From the NCBI GenBank assembly GCA_029238935.1, contig JAQZBN010000019.1, positions 1-64,000 on the forward strand: a DNA stretch of 64,000 nt, in the 5' to 3' direction. Under the pieces are notes generated by a model. It made no database searches, was not told the DNA's origin, and worked only from the letters and a program-made list of their open reading frames with translations. The translations under genes were made by a program, and so were the position numbers. Origin of the DNA: Herbinix sp. (GTDB taxonomy: Bacteria; Bacillota; Clostridia; Lachnospirales; Lachnospiraceae). Numbering within the stretch: position 1 is the stretch's first letter; every line of letters starts with the position of its first letter. Positions 28,547 through 37,279 of this stretch are shown here, one piece after another.

Positions 28547-30763
28547 ATGAATTTATATGAAGAACAAATAAAAAAACTTTCTCATCCTCCTCTCCCAAAG
28601 AGGAGGAAAGAGGAAATCCAAAACCTCGTTGCAGAGTTGCTGTCAAAAATGACCTTACGAGAGAAAATAGGTCAGTTATTTCAAACCGCTCCTAACGATG
28701 CTCATATTGAAGGTCTTCGCTTTGACGATAGCCACGGTACGGTTCAGTATATTAAAGAAGGCTTATGTGGATCAATTTTAGGTGTCCACACTCCCATTAA
28801 CGCATACCAATTGCAAAGAATCGCTGTGGAAGAAACCAGACTTGGGATTCCTCTTTTCTTTGGACTCGATATCATCCACGGATGCAGGACTATATTTCCG
28901 ATCAATCTGGCAATGAGCTGCAGCTTCAACCCAGAGCTAATCGAAAAAGCAAGCTCTGTGGCAGCTGCTGAATCTGCCCATACCGGCATCAGCATAACGT
29001 ATTCTCCTATGGTAGATGTTGTTCGAGATCCCAGATGGGGAAGAGTGATGGAAAGCAACGGAGAAGATTCTTATCTAAGCCGTATCCTGGGGCGAGCGTA
29101 TATAAGGGGTTACCAGCAGGATGACTTATCCGGTAATCAAGCCATTGGAGCTTGTGTCAAACATTTTGCTGGCTATGGGGCTGTGGAAGCCGGTCGGGAA
29201 TACAATTCAGTAGATCTATCTGATCGTCAGCTTCGTATGAATTATCTTCCGGCTTATCAAAGCTGTGTAGACGAGGACTGCGCCAGCATTATGTCCTCCT
29301 TCAATGTCATTGACGGTGTTCCATCCACCTGCAACAGGTATCTGCTCACAGATATTTTAAGAAATGAATGGGGCTATGAAGGTTTTGTTATCTCAGATTA
29401 TACCTCTACCTTCGAGATCATGAACCATAAGATTACAACGGATGCAAAGGAAGTCGCAAAGCTTTGCCTTAATGCCGGTCTCGACCACGAGATGGTCTCC
29501 AATCACTACATTACTTATCTGGAAGAATTGGTACGGGAAAATCAGGTAGATACTCATACGATAGAAGAAAGCTGTAAGCGTATTCTCACCTTCAAATACA
29601 AGCTTGGTCTATTCGATAACCCCTATAAGTACATCTACCATGAACCGGAACAATATATGCAGTTGCCAGAATATCGCGAATTAGCCTTAGAGATAGCGAA
29701 AAACTCTATTGTTCTCCTGAAAAACGAGAATCAGGTGCTACCAGTTCAAAAGAATAAAAAAGTTGCTTTGATTGGCCCTGCCGCTCTTACGAAAAATGTT
29801 GTGGGCGGCTGGGGAGGTCTTGGACGCGTCGAAGAATGTGTATCCTTTTATGAAGGTATGAAGAACAGTGGTTATGATGTCATAGCTCATGAGGGCTGCT
29901 CCTTCGAAGGTGCTGAACATGATGATCAGCTAATGGAAGAAGCTCTAAGGATAGCCGCAGAAGCAGAGGTATTACTTCTTGCCATTGGTGAGCCGGATTA
30001 CCTTACCGGGGAATGGAGTTCCCGTTCCGAACTTTGTCTGACAGGCCGCCAGTTAGAATTGGTTGCACGTCTAAAGCTGCTTGGCAAACCCATGATTGGT
30101 GTGATTTTTTCCGGTCGTCCTCTGGATCTAACCTGGTGCACAGACAACTTGGACGGCTTGATTTACGGCTGGTATCTTGGGAATGAAACTGGTAATGCTT
30201 TAGCTTCTGTTATCAGTGGGGATTACAACCCAACGGGAAAACTCACCATGTCCTTTCCTAGAAGAGTTGGACAAATTCCCGTTTACTACAATCAGTTACC
30301 CACAGGTCGCCCCTCTCTTACCGGTGGCCCAAGAGATTTATTTAAAAGCTGCTATACCGATATCCCCAATTCTCCATTATATCCTTTTGGATACGGCTTA
30401 AGTTATACCACTTTTAACTATAAAAACTTAAGATTATCCACAAACTGCATCAAAGGATTAGAGGAAACGGTGGTTTCTGTGGATATCACCAATACCGGAC
30501 GTTGTCCTGGTAAGATTATATCCCAGCTATACATTGAAGCTCTTAGTTTTTCTGTTAGTAGACCTGTTAAGGAGTTTAAAGGTTTTGAACATACCTACCT
30601 GGAGGTTTCTGAAACGAAAACCATAAGCTTTGTAATCAATAGAGAGATGTTGTCCTATCTGAACATTTACAATGAAATGACTCCGGAGAATCGAACCTAC
30701 CGAATATTTATCGGAAGTGATTCCTCAACCTCTGATTATCAACAGCTGGAGTATAAGGAATAA
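28547..30763 (+). CDS. GH3 beta-glucosidase
   Basis: This 738-residue retaining beta-glucosidase has a GH3 N-terminal barrel with FGLDIIHGCRTIFP, SPMVDVVRDPRWGRVMES and KHFAGYG. The nucleophile is Asp284 in FVISDYTS. The C-terminal sandwich has ALIGPAALTKNVVGGWGG and AIGEPDYLTGEWSSRSELCL, and the fibronectin-like tail has PLYPFGYGLSYTTFNY. No signal peptide is seen. It starts 13 bases after the phosphorylase stop, with AAGAAAGG upstream; an earlier ATG at 28475 lies inside the phosphorylase gene. It would trim sophorose or short glucans in the cytosol. A GH94-GH3 pair of this kind is known from Listeria for sophoro-oligosaccharides. Confidence 0.92.
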   Translation: MNLYEEQIKKLSHPPLPKRRKEEIQNLVAELLSKMTLREKIGQLFQTAPNDAHIEGLRFDDSHGTVQYIKEGLCGSILGVHTPINAYQLQRIAVEETRLGIPLFFGLDIIHGCRTIFPINLAMSCSFNPELIEKASSVAAAESAHTGISITYSPMVDVVRDPRWGRVMESNGEDSYLSRILGRAYIRGYQQDDLSGNQAIGACVKHFAGYGAVEAGREYNSVDLSDRQLRMNYLPAYQSCVDEDCASIMSSFNVIDGVPSTCNRYLLTDILRNEWGYEGFVISDYTSTFEIMNHKITTDAKEVAKLCLNAGLDHEMVSNHYITYLEELVRENQVDTHTIEESCKRILTFKYKLGLFDNPYKYIYHEPEQYMQLPEYRELALEIAKNSIVLLKNENQVLPVQKNKKVALIGPAALTKNVVGGWGGLGRVEECVSFYEGMKNSGYDVIAHEGCSFEGAEHDDQLMEEALRIAAEAEVLLLAIGEPDYLTGEWSSRSELCLTGRQLELVARLKLLGKPMIGVIFSGRPLDLTWCTDNLDGLIYGWYLGNETGNALASVISGDYNPTGKLTMSFPRRVGQIPVYYNQLPTGRPSLTGGPRDLFKSCYTDIPNSPLYPFGYGLSYTTFNYKNLRLSTNCIKGLEETVVSVDITNTGRCPGKIISQLYIEALSFSVSRPVKEFKGFEHTYLEVSETKTISFVINREMLSYLNIYNEMTPENRTYRIFIGSDSSTSDYQQLEYKE

Positions 30764-30829
30764 TCGGAGCAAGGTATCTATCTTTCATAATAATATGAGT
30801 CGCTATCGGGCGGCAGATGGGAGAATGAA

Positions 30830-32077
30830 ATGACTTCTAGAGAACTACTAGATCTAGAGATGCGTAAGTGTTTTGATTTTTTTTGGGATACAAGTAACCA
30901 TATTGAAGGTAGTAAAGGGTATGGTCTTATGCTGGATCGTTCCAATAACCCTGCCCTATCTTCTATCGCATCCGTTGGATTCGCTTTAAGCAGTATTGTT
31001 GTTGGTGTTTTACACAAATACATTTCCTATGAGGAAGGGCTTCATAGAGCAAAAGGCACCCTTCATACCTTGCTTTATAACGTACCCCATTATGAAGGCT
31101 TCTTTGTTCATTTCTGTGACATGATGACTGCAAAGAGGCATAAGAACTGCGAATATTCCACGATAGATACTGCATTGTGTTTGAATGGAATTCTCGTTAT
31201 CGATGCATTTTTTAAGGATGAAGAAGTTCATCGGATGTCGGAAGCCATTATAAATCGAACCGACTATTCTAAATTCGTATTTTACCGGGATCAAAAGGCA
31301 TTTTTTCATATGGCCTATAATGATATTGTAGGAGGAGATTATACAAAGGACGGCTCAGGTTTCATCAGCGCATGGGATATGACGGCAGAACAGCTTATGA
31401 TGTATATTCAGGCTGCAGGTCAGGATAACATAGACGAAGAGACTGCCCGTAACCTCTATCTATCCTTTGATCGCCCCTATGGCATGTACAAAGACATTGG
31501 TTGTTATTATGAGCCCGGCGGCGTTTTATTTGTACACCAATATTCTCATTGCTGGTTTAAATTTCTGGAATACAAAGGATGCGACAATATTGATTGGTCC
31601 GTAAATACAAAAAATGCTACTCTTGCTCAAATTAAGTGGTGTCAGGATCAGCCTCATATCAAAACCTTTCGTGAGGGTTTATGGGGAGTCAGCGCTATGG
31701 ATGGAAAAGAAGGGTATATTGTTCACGGAACAGTACCCAGTAGGTCAATGAAACCACATAGTGATGGTACCATTGGTCCCTGTGCTATTGCCGGCTCGCT
31801 GCCCTATACCTATGAGGAAAGTGCCGTTGCCTTACAATATATTTATCATAATCATCCAACTATGTGGGGTCCTTATGGTTTTTATGATAGTATGAATAGC
31901 GAACAAGATTGGTATGCAAGCACTTATCTGGGCATTGATAAAGGTGAAACTATACTTATGATCAATAATGCGTTGTATGGAGAGGTTTGGGATTTATATA
32001 TGAACCATCCCCGGGTGAAAAATGCAATTCATAAGTTAGGTATGATACCGAGTAAAATAAAGCAAATAATACCATGA
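30830..32077 (+). CDS. Cytosolic GH144-type glucanase
   Basis: This 415-residue catalytic domain has no signal peptide, linker or membrane segment. It matches the secreted enzyme at 4894-6405 over its length: LSSIASVGFALSSIVVGV, STIDTALCLNG, AWDMTAEQLMMYIQAAG, WGVSAMDGKEGY and WGPYGFYDSMN. The glucoamylase-like domain family includes GH144 endo- and exo-acting beta-1,2-glucanases. A cytosolic copy probably shortens imported oligosaccharides or releases a fixed small product. GGGAGAATGAA precedes the ATG, 66 bases after the GH3 gene. It is the last gene of the plus-strand arm. Confidence 0.85.
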   Translation: MTSRELLDLEMRKCFDFFWDTSNHIEGSKGYGLMLDRSNNPALSSIASVGFALSSIVVGVLHKYISYEEGLHRAKGTLHTLLYNVPHYEGFFVHFCDMMTAKRHKNCEYSTIDTALCLNGILVIDAFFKDEEVHRMSEAIINRTDYSKFVFYRDQKAFFHMAYNDIVGGDYTKDGSGFISAWDMTAEQLMMYIQAAGQDNIDEETARNLYLSFDRPYGMYKDIGCYYEPGGVLFVHQYSHCWFKFLEYKGCDNIDWSVNTKNATLAQIKWCQDQPHIKTFREGLWGVSAMDGKEGYIVHGTVPSRSMKPHSDGTIGPCAIAGSLPYTYEESAVALQYIYHNHPTMWGPYGFYDSMNSEQDWYASTYLGIDKGETILMINNALYGEVWDLYMNHPRVKNAIHKLGMIPSKIKQIIP

Positions 32078-32192
32078 TACCATCCACGACCAAATATATG
32101 CTTAACCTTGGATACTTTTACCTTTGTCAATCTATTAACGCTGACAAGGCAGTACAAGAGGTGAAAAGAGCATCTTTCGTGCAAAAAAAATA

Positions 32193-32219
32193 AGGACAAA
32201 GCCATAATCGCTTTGTCCT
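32193..32219 (-). terminator. Rho-independent terminator of the DUF6273 gene
   Basis: A perfect 10-bp stem AGGACAAAGC / GCTTTGTCCT with a 7-base loop. On the minus strand it is followed by TTATTTTTTTT. The orientation of the T tract assigns it to the minus-strand gene, though the hairpin may also stop plus-strand transcripts. Confidence 0.85.
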
Positions 32220-32306
32220 ATAGGGGAGCGTATCTAATCCAGTAAATCTCGGCGTTATGCCGTATTTAGTCCTGTTTTGTGGTTTGCTTATTCGATATGA
32301 TTCAAA

Positions 32307-32918
32307 TTACAGCTTCAACCACAAAGCGGGACGGACACCTCCCGTACATTTACCGTCACTGATGTTGCCTTTCAATATATTGTTGCCTTGAATACCTATA
32401 TTACCGTCAGTCCCGAAGATGTACACGGCTTTTACATTAACACGGCCGGGGGACCGAAGCCACCACCACCAACCCCATTCTTTATCCTGAAGTTTTGCTA
32501 TTCGTTTACTGTTGTTTTCATCTTTTCTTTCAAACCAATATCTTTGATTTTTTCCTGGGTTATGCAGTTTTGAAAGGCTATCACCGAAATATTTGCACAC
32601 TTCTTCAAGGCTTAATAAAAATATACTGTCCCTCGTATCTGCTCCACCCTTTGAACCATACCACTGATTATCAAGATTTTTATTTAACACCGGAATTATT
32701 CTTGACTTATCAGTAGCGTTGAATTTGTCATAGAACTCACCGTTAAGATATTTTCTTAAGGAGCAGTCAGCCCATGTTATATCTTTATAAGCGTCATGGT
32801 AAGCCCGTTGTTCTATTATTTCTTCGGTTATAATCAACGCCGCGTTATTTTGAATGTCAAGCACACGCCAACTATAACCACCGAATGATAATAATGAGTC
32901 AATTTTAATATCCTCCAT
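32307..32918 (-). CDS. DUF6273 domain protein
   Basis: This 203-residue protein of unknown function has the domain seen in many clostridial proteins: SFGGYSWRVLDIQNNAALIITEEI, DITWADCSLRKYLNGEFY, DSIFLLSLEEVCKYF, a Trp-rich WGWWWWLRSPGRVN and the closing CTGGVRPALWLKL. These motifs recall the formylglycine-enzyme / C-type-lectin-like fold, and the protein is probably a binding or structural module. It lacks a signal peptide. GGAAGAGG precedes the ATG. It is a single-gene unit with its own terminator, and no link to the neighbouring glucan arm is evident. Confidence 0.8.
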   Translation of the reverse strand: MEDIKIDSLLSFGGYSWRVLDIQNNAALIITEEIIEQRAYHDAYKDITWADCSLRKYLNGEFYDKFNATDKSRIIPVLNKNLDNQWYGSKGGADTRDSIFLLSLEEVCKYFGDSLSKLHNPGKNQRYWFERKDENNSKRIAKLQDKEWGWWWWLRSPGRVNVKAVYIFGTDGNIGIQGNNILKGNISDGKCTGGVRPALWLKL

Positions 32919-33482
32919 TTAAGTACCTCTTCCTTCCCCTTCGTACTTATTCTTAATACTTCTCTTTCATCGAAAACAATAAATCAAGCTGTACATCTCC
33001 CATTTTACTTCCCTTTTGTTAAATGATAGAAAGCTAACGTCTCTTTAGATCCTTGTCTCGTAACTGTTTTAGGCAATGTCAACGTGGAAATGAAACCCCA
33101 AAAATAAAAACGCATGAAAAATTAGGATTAGCTTGCTGTACTCTCATAAAATAAATCTTCAAATTCTCCCGCCGTTGATTTGGTCACTTAAAGAAAATTT
33201 TACCATTTATAGATTATACACCATAATCATGCTGAACTCAAGGTTTTCAATCTAGGTGTTTCAATGCCACAGTTTATATTCAGTCTGTCAATGGGTTAAG
33301 TGTAGATGTTTTTGCACTCTCATGCAAAGGCTTATTCAAAAAGTTAAGCTTTACAATATTTGATATATTAAATTGTGATTTCAAATCAAAAAAGTTGACA
33401 TTCTGGGCTATTTGACATATATTTGATATATCATATTTATTTTTACTAAGTCATTATTAAATGAAGGAGAAAACAGAAGTTT
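32919..33482. other. Intergenic region upstream of the CotH gene
   Basis: This 564-base gap holds the CotH promoter (listed separately) and AT-rich TTTGATATAT repeats around 33358-33430. On the minus strand, 33005-33115 can be read as an open stretch ending TRQGSKETLAFYHLTKGK, without a start or ribosome site. It may be a decayed gene end, but its family was not recognised. Confidence 0.4.
33395..33423 (+). promoter_or_regulatory. Promoter of the CotH gene
   Basis: TTGACA (33395-33400), a 17-base spacer, and TATATT (33418-33423). The -35 box is a perfect sigma-A consensus. The start point would be near 33430, about 50 bases before the ATG. Confidence 0.65.
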
Positions 33483-35369
33483 ATGGGGATTCGTAAAAAA
33501 CAAATTTTAATGTTATTTGTGGGGCTTCTTTTATTAATTCTGGGGGTTACAACCATCTTACTATCTAGCAGAAATAAACCTATATCTGAGACGAAGGAAA
33601 GTAGCGCTTTCACCACTCAAACAGAGAACACAGAAGCGAAGCATACTGTAAATGCGGAAACCGAAACAACTCCCCTGGAAAATGAAACGGTTTCTTTGGA
33701 AACTGAAGAAAATCCGTTAAAGGAAACAACGGGGTCAATTGCATTTGCACAAATCTCTGATATACCCGACAATGCAGTGGATATCACTGACAGCACCAAG
33801 CATATTGGTCGCTTTTTATTAACCACAGAAAAAAATGCGAGACTCCCCTACAATGTTGCATGTAGTGTAGGTGAGGATACCATTTCGTCCTTATTACCTG
33901 CCGGAATTGATCTGTCTGCTGTGATACCAGATTTCACCTACTACGGTGATAAGATTATGGCAAATGGTGAGGAAGTTATATCTGGAATTACTGCACTAGA
34001 CTTGCGAACACCTCTGGAGTTAACCCTCTATGGTAAGGATGGTTCTACCAAAGTGATAACTTTAACGGTTGAATCTATAAATACCGGCTTGCCCTCCGTT
34101 TCCATTGTTACTGCAGATTATCAGGATATCACCAGTAAGAATGACTATGCATCCGCTAGCTTCTATATGGGTGGTGGCAATACAAAGACCTGCTATTATG
34201 CTATGGACGACACAGATGTCCTTACAATTACCGGAGGTATGAAAGGAAGAGGAAATAGCTCCTGGAAGCATCCAAAAAAAAGCTATACCATAAAGCTCGA
34301 TGATAAAGCTGCTCTTCTTGATATGCCAGCCTCTAAAGATTGGGCACTCGTTGCCAATTATGAGGATTATTCCCTGCTTCGCAATTATACAGCAGCTTAT
34401 CTTGGTGGGTTAGCTGGTCAGAAATATATCATGAAGAACCGTCCGGTAGATGCCTTCCTCAATGGAGAATATATAGGTACTTATAATCTCTCTGAGAAAA
34501 TTGAAATTGATGAAAACAGAGTAAACATAACCGAGTTCGATGCAAATAAAGAAGTTTCTGAGGTGGGTTATCTTATGGAATTTGATGCTCATGTTATGGA
34601 GGAGTTTCTTCCGGATGGTACTGTTTTACCCAGAGATCCAAACAAATGGCAACAATATGGATGGAAGAAAACAGGGGGACTATTTTATAATCCTGAAACA
34701 GATGAGACCTTTTTCCCTATCGATATTGGCGGCAAATGGCTTACGATTAAAAAACCTTCCACAAAAAATCTTACTTTAGAACACGGAAATTACATCTATC
34801 AAAAGGTGACAGAGGCCGTATTTTATTTGAAGAGTAATAATTATGAAAATGTCTCCAAACGGATTGATGTTGAGTCTTTTGTGAAATGGTATCTAGTGGA
34901 AGAATATATGAACAATGGTGACAGCTCCATGCATTCCAGTGTTTATATGTATCTGGATGCCGATGGAAAACTGGCTCTGGGGCCGATGTGGGATTTTGAT
35001 CGCAGCAGCGGAAACTGTGACTATTGGAATTATCCTCGTGAAAGTGTAGACGACCTATATAACAGTGGTGCCGGCTGGTTTAAATACCTCTTTCATTTTA
35101 AAGAAGCAAGGGATATTCTTAAAGTCGAGTGGTGTAAATTTGTAAGTCAACTGGATGGACTGGATAACGAGATTGATCAATGGGCCGATATGATCTCTGT
35201 TTCAGCCAAATACAACTTTGAAAAGTGGAATATATTAGGCACCAAAGTAGCCTCTAATCCTGATAAAATTGTAGAACTAAAAACCTATGAGGAACAAGTT
35301 GATTTTCTAAAAAACTGGTTAGTAAATCGCAAGAGTGGTATGGATGTCTTTATAAACTCATTAAATTAA
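33483..35369 (+). CDS. CotH kinase family exported protein
   Basis: This 628-residue protein has an N-terminal membrane anchor (IRKKQILMLFVGLLLLILGV) and a Thr/Glu-rich linker (about 32-85). A small beta domain follows, then a CotH kinase-like domain from about residue 200. Marks are MKGRGNSSWKHPKKSYTIKL, MPASKDWALVANYEDYSLLRN, GEYIGTYNLSEKIEI and LGPMWDFDRSSGN, the last holding the acidic metal site. CotH proteins phosphorylate coat or surface proteins; clostridial CotH-fold proteins also occur with cell-surface polysaccharide and cellulosome components. The exposed location suggests a surface role rather than the spore coat. AAGGAG lies 13 bases from the ATG. It is monocistronic. Confidence 0.85.
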   Translation: MGIRKKQILMLFVGLLLLILGVTTILLSSRNKPISETKESSAFTTQTENTEAKHTVNAETETTPLENETVSLETEENPLKETTGSIAFAQISDIPDNAVDITDSTKHIGRFLLTTEKNARLPYNVACSVGEDTISSLLPAGIDLSAVIPDFTYYGDKIMANGEEVISGITALDLRTPLELTLYGKDGSTKVITLTVESINTGLPSVSIVTADYQDITSKNDYASASFYMGGGNTKTCYYAMDDTDVLTITGGMKGRGNSSWKHPKKSYTIKLDDKAALLDMPASKDWALVANYEDYSLLRNYTAAYLGGLAGQKYIMKNRPVDAFLNGEYIGTYNLSEKIEIDENRVNITEFDANKEVSEVGYLMEFDAHVMEEFLPDGTVLPRDPNKWQQYGWKKTGGLFYNPETDETFFPIDIGGKWLTIKKPSTKNLTLEHGNYIYQKVTEAVFYLKSNNYENVSKRIDVESFVKWYLVEEYMNNGDSSMHSSVYMYLDADGKLALGPMWDFDRSSGNCDYWNYPRESVDDLYNSGAGWFKYLFHFKEARDILKVEWCKFVSQLDGLDNEIDQWADMISVSAKYNFEKWNILGTKVASNPDKIVELKTYEEQVDFLKNWLVNRKSGMDVFINSLN

Positions 35370-35434
35370 GCACGAAATATGCAATGGATTTCTTATTTAA
35401 TAAACACACCGAATGATATTTAAGTGATTTCTAA

Positions 35435-35465
35435 TGAAAGCCTGCCGTTAACCGACAGGCTTTCA
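35435..35465. terminator. Bidirectional terminator between convergent genes
   Basis: A 10-bp stem TGAAAGCCTG / CAGGCTTTCA, extended by an inner CG/CG pair, lies between the end of the CotH gene (plus) and the DUF3795 gene (minus). Confidence 0.75.
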
Positions 35466-35505
35466 CTTCTATTCCTTCATTCTTATATAAGCTAAATAAA
35501 GTTCT

Positions 35506-35880
35506 CTACTTGTTATATTTCTTTTCATTTTCTGAATATTTATCAGATAACTGAAGCTGTGATCCTTTATTAACTTCCATAAAATTTACCATGCGAAGCT
35601 CCAGCCACTTCTCCTTATCCTCATCACTCATTCCAGGGTCAGGAAACTTAAAATGCTTGTTACATGGTACCTTATTACAAGCGGAGCAATTATGAATCTT
35701 ATTTTCGTCACAACACTTATAAAAAGCGCAAGGTTCTGTCAAGTTATAAAGTTGATACCATATGGGCTTTCCATTCCGATTTCTGCAGCCATCGCAAACC
35801 GTACCCATGTCTTCACAATTATCACAATACGTACCACAGGGATTAATCTCATGCTTATCGTTCTTTATCATATAGCTCAA
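35506..35880 (-). CDS. Cys-rich DUF3795-type protein
   Basis: This 124-residue protein carries about a dozen cysteines in CxxC-like groups: CGTYCDNCEDMGTVCDGCRNRNG, CAFYKCCDENKIHNC and CNKVPCNKH. The pattern fits the DUF3795 zinc-finger-like family, whose function is not known. Its ATG overlaps the GNAT stop by four bases (ATGA), so it is the third gene of a coupled operon behind the leader peptide at 37018-37056. It may bind Zn or an Fe-S cluster. Confidence 0.75.
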   Translation of the reverse strand: MSYMIKNDKHEINPCGTYCDNCEDMGTVCDGCRNRNGKPIWYQLYNLTEPCAFYKCCDENKIHNCSACNKVPCNKHFKFPDPGMSDEDKEKWLELRMVNFMEVNKGSQLQLSDKYSENEKKYNK

Positions 35881-36458
35881 ACCTCCTTTTTAACAAATTC
35901 CTTTTCAAACTCAATTAAATCTTCTTCTTTTATTTCAAATGCTTTATCTTCAAAACACTTTCCATGTATCCCATCTAATCTTCCTTCCCCAAGCTCCAGT
36001 ATCATAAAATCCTCAAAATTACTACCATCCGGGGTGGTGATGCCATATTCTTTCGCATTTACAAAACCAAAGCGGTGGTAATAATTCGGATTACCATATA
36101 ATGCAATTCCCACATATCCCATTTTACGAGCACGATCAATAGCTTTTTCCATCAATAAACTACCGATCCCATGGTTCTTCAATTCCGGAATTACTCCAAT
36201 TGGACCAATACATATCATTTCTTTCATTGGATCAATATTCTCTATTACTACCTTAGAGCAAACAATATTGCCTACAATATGTCCATCTATTTCTGCAACT
36301 AAATCCAAATCCTTAATAAAATTACTGGAATCATGTAATTGATGCACCATTAAGTGCTCATCACACCCTGGCTTATATACATTCCAAAATGCTTCCCTAA
36401 TTGCATTTTCTACAATCCTTCGTTCGTCTTCTCTTTCATTTCTGATAATAACGTTCAT
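35877..36458 (-). CDS. GNAT-family N-acetyltransferase
   Basis: This 193-residue acetyltransferase uses acetyl-CoA. The beta4 / P-loop region is ICIGPIGVIPELKNHGIGSLLMEKAIDRA, containing the (Q/R)xxGxG/A-like NHGIGS acetyl-CoA loop, and YVGIALYGNPNYYHRFGF follows. This form resembles the YhbS-like group. It overlaps both neighbours by four bases, so the three proteins should be made together. The substrate is unknown; an rsgA-like fragment and an attenuator in the same unit suggest a ribosome or antibiotic connection, which is only an inference. Confidence 0.85.
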   Translation of the reverse strand: MNVIIRNEREDERRIVENAIREAFWNVYKPGCDEHLMVHQLHDSSNFIKDLDLVAEIDGHIVGNIVCSKVVIENIDPMKEMICIGPIGVIPELKNHGIGSLLMEKAIDRARKMGYVGIALYGNPNYYHRFGFVNAKEYGITTPDGSNFEDFMILELGEGRLDGIHGKCFEDKAFEIKEEDLIEFEKEFVKKEV

Positions 36459-36820
36459 AGTTCTTCCTCCCTATTTATGTGTAACTCCTCTTGTAACTGA
36501 ACTGTTTCTTGATCCAATGTGTCAATCTCATTCTTTTTATATGCACTTTTTCTTTTACTTGACTTACTTAATTGGACCGTAAAATTCCTCCATTGTTGGT
36601 TATATTTGATTTTATCTTTATGAAATATATTCGCTTTTATTAATTTATTGTAACGAGTAAGATAATCCTCTGACAAATCTCCGGAATTCATCGCTTCTAT
36701 AACAGCACAACCAGGTTCACTTCGATGCGTACAATTACTAAACTTACACTGTCTCGCAAACTGATTTACGCTGCTAAAAACCAATTCATCACTACTATCA
36801 TTTATGTTGAAATCTTTCAT
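36455..36820 (-). CDS. Truncated RsgA: C-terminal zinc-binding domain only
   Basis: RsgA is the GTPase that matures the 30S ribosomal subunit. This 121-residue gene matches only its C-terminus: ARQCKFSNCTHRSEPGCAVI carries the family zinc site (Cys25, Cys30, His32, Cys38). It starts at the point that would follow the DTPG motif of the GTPase, so the OB-fold and GTPase domains are absent. The frame upstream of the ATG is closed by TAA ten codons earlier and shows no GTPase sequence. GGAAAGGAAA precedes the ATG, so the fragment may still be translated. It is most likely the remnant of a deletion, or a stand-alone Zn domain. Confidence 0.75.
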   Translation of the reverse strand: MKDFNINDSSDELVFSSVNQFARQCKFSNCTHRSEPGCAVIEAMNSGDLSEDYLTRYNKLIKANIFHKDKIKYNQQWRNFTVQLSKSSKRKSAYKKNEIDTLDQETVQLQEELHINREEEL

Positions 36821-36894
36821 TTAAATTTCCTTTCCTTTACCTTTTATCAACTTCATGCATTTTCACTTTAGGCATCCTCCTTAATTTTGGGCAT

Positions 36895-36923
36895 AAAAAT
36901 AGCCACACCAATCAGATGTGACT
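36895..36923 (-). terminator. Leader attenuator-type terminator
   Basis: On the minus strand AGTCACA pairs with TGTGGCT (7 bp including one G-U), followed directly by ATTTTTATG. It lies inside the leader between the short peptide at 37018-37056 and the truncated rsgA gene, 75 bases before that start. Confidence 0.55.
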
Positions 36924-37017
36924 TTACGTTTTTCATTATTCACAAGAAGATTAGTTATGATAGCATCAAAAAGAAAGCCATACATGGCCATATCTTTTCA
37001 TGCTTCCCAATATTAAG

Positions 37018-37056
37018 TTAGATGCCTAATACCTCACTTAATACCGTATTCTTCAT
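37018..37056 (-). CDS. Leader peptide of 12 residues
   Basis: MKNTVLSEVLGI followed by TAA, with a perfect AAAGGAGG 8 bases before the ATG and a promoter about 30 bases upstream. A tiny, strongly initiated ORF ahead of a terminator-like hairpin is the arrangement of ribosome-mediated attenuation, as in inducible antibiotic-resistance leaders. The peptide has no run of one amino acid, so amino-acid starvation control is unlikely. Confidence 0.55.
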   Translation of the reverse strand: MKNTVLSEVLGI

Positions 37057-37088
37057 AACAAAATCCTCCTTTCATATTTTATAGATCT

Positions 37089-37117
37089 ATACTATCATGA
37101 ATTCCTCTATTTATCAA
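37089..37117 (-). promoter_or_regulatory. Promoter of the leader / rsgA-fragment operon
   Basis: On the minus strand: TTGATA (37117-37112), a 17-base spacer, TAGTAT (37094-37089). It would start transcription near 37083, just before the leader peptide ribosome site. Confidence 0.5.
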
Positions 37118-37215
37118 TACGGATACCAAAATTATGAAATTTAATATAATTCTTTCTGATATACCTTATTCATTCGCAGGTTTACTGTGACATATAAATA
37201 AATGCTTCTGTTACA

Positions 37216-37252
37216 AAAAGCCTACCGGTAACTGGTAAACCGGGAAGCCTTT
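37216..37252 (-). terminator. Terminator of the GyrI-like gene
   Basis: The minus-strand arm AAAGGCTTCCCGGT pairs with ACCGGTAGGCTTTT across a 9-base loop (two G-U pairs and one C-U mismatch), and the final T tract completes an intrinsic terminator 28 bases after the stop at 37280. Confidence 0.7.
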
Positions 37253-37279
37253 CGTTTTAGTATTCCATATTAAGAATGC

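Noticed and set aside
33005-33115. Minus-strand coding-like stretch ending TRQGSKETLAFYHLTKGK
   Set aside because: It has no start, no ribosome site and no recognised family. It is noted only as a possible decayed gene end.
36881-36991. A 36-codon ORF (MAMYGFLFDAII...) within the rsgA leader
   Set aside because: Its ribosome site is poor and it overlaps the terminator hairpin. It may be part of the attenuator but is not a convincing gene.
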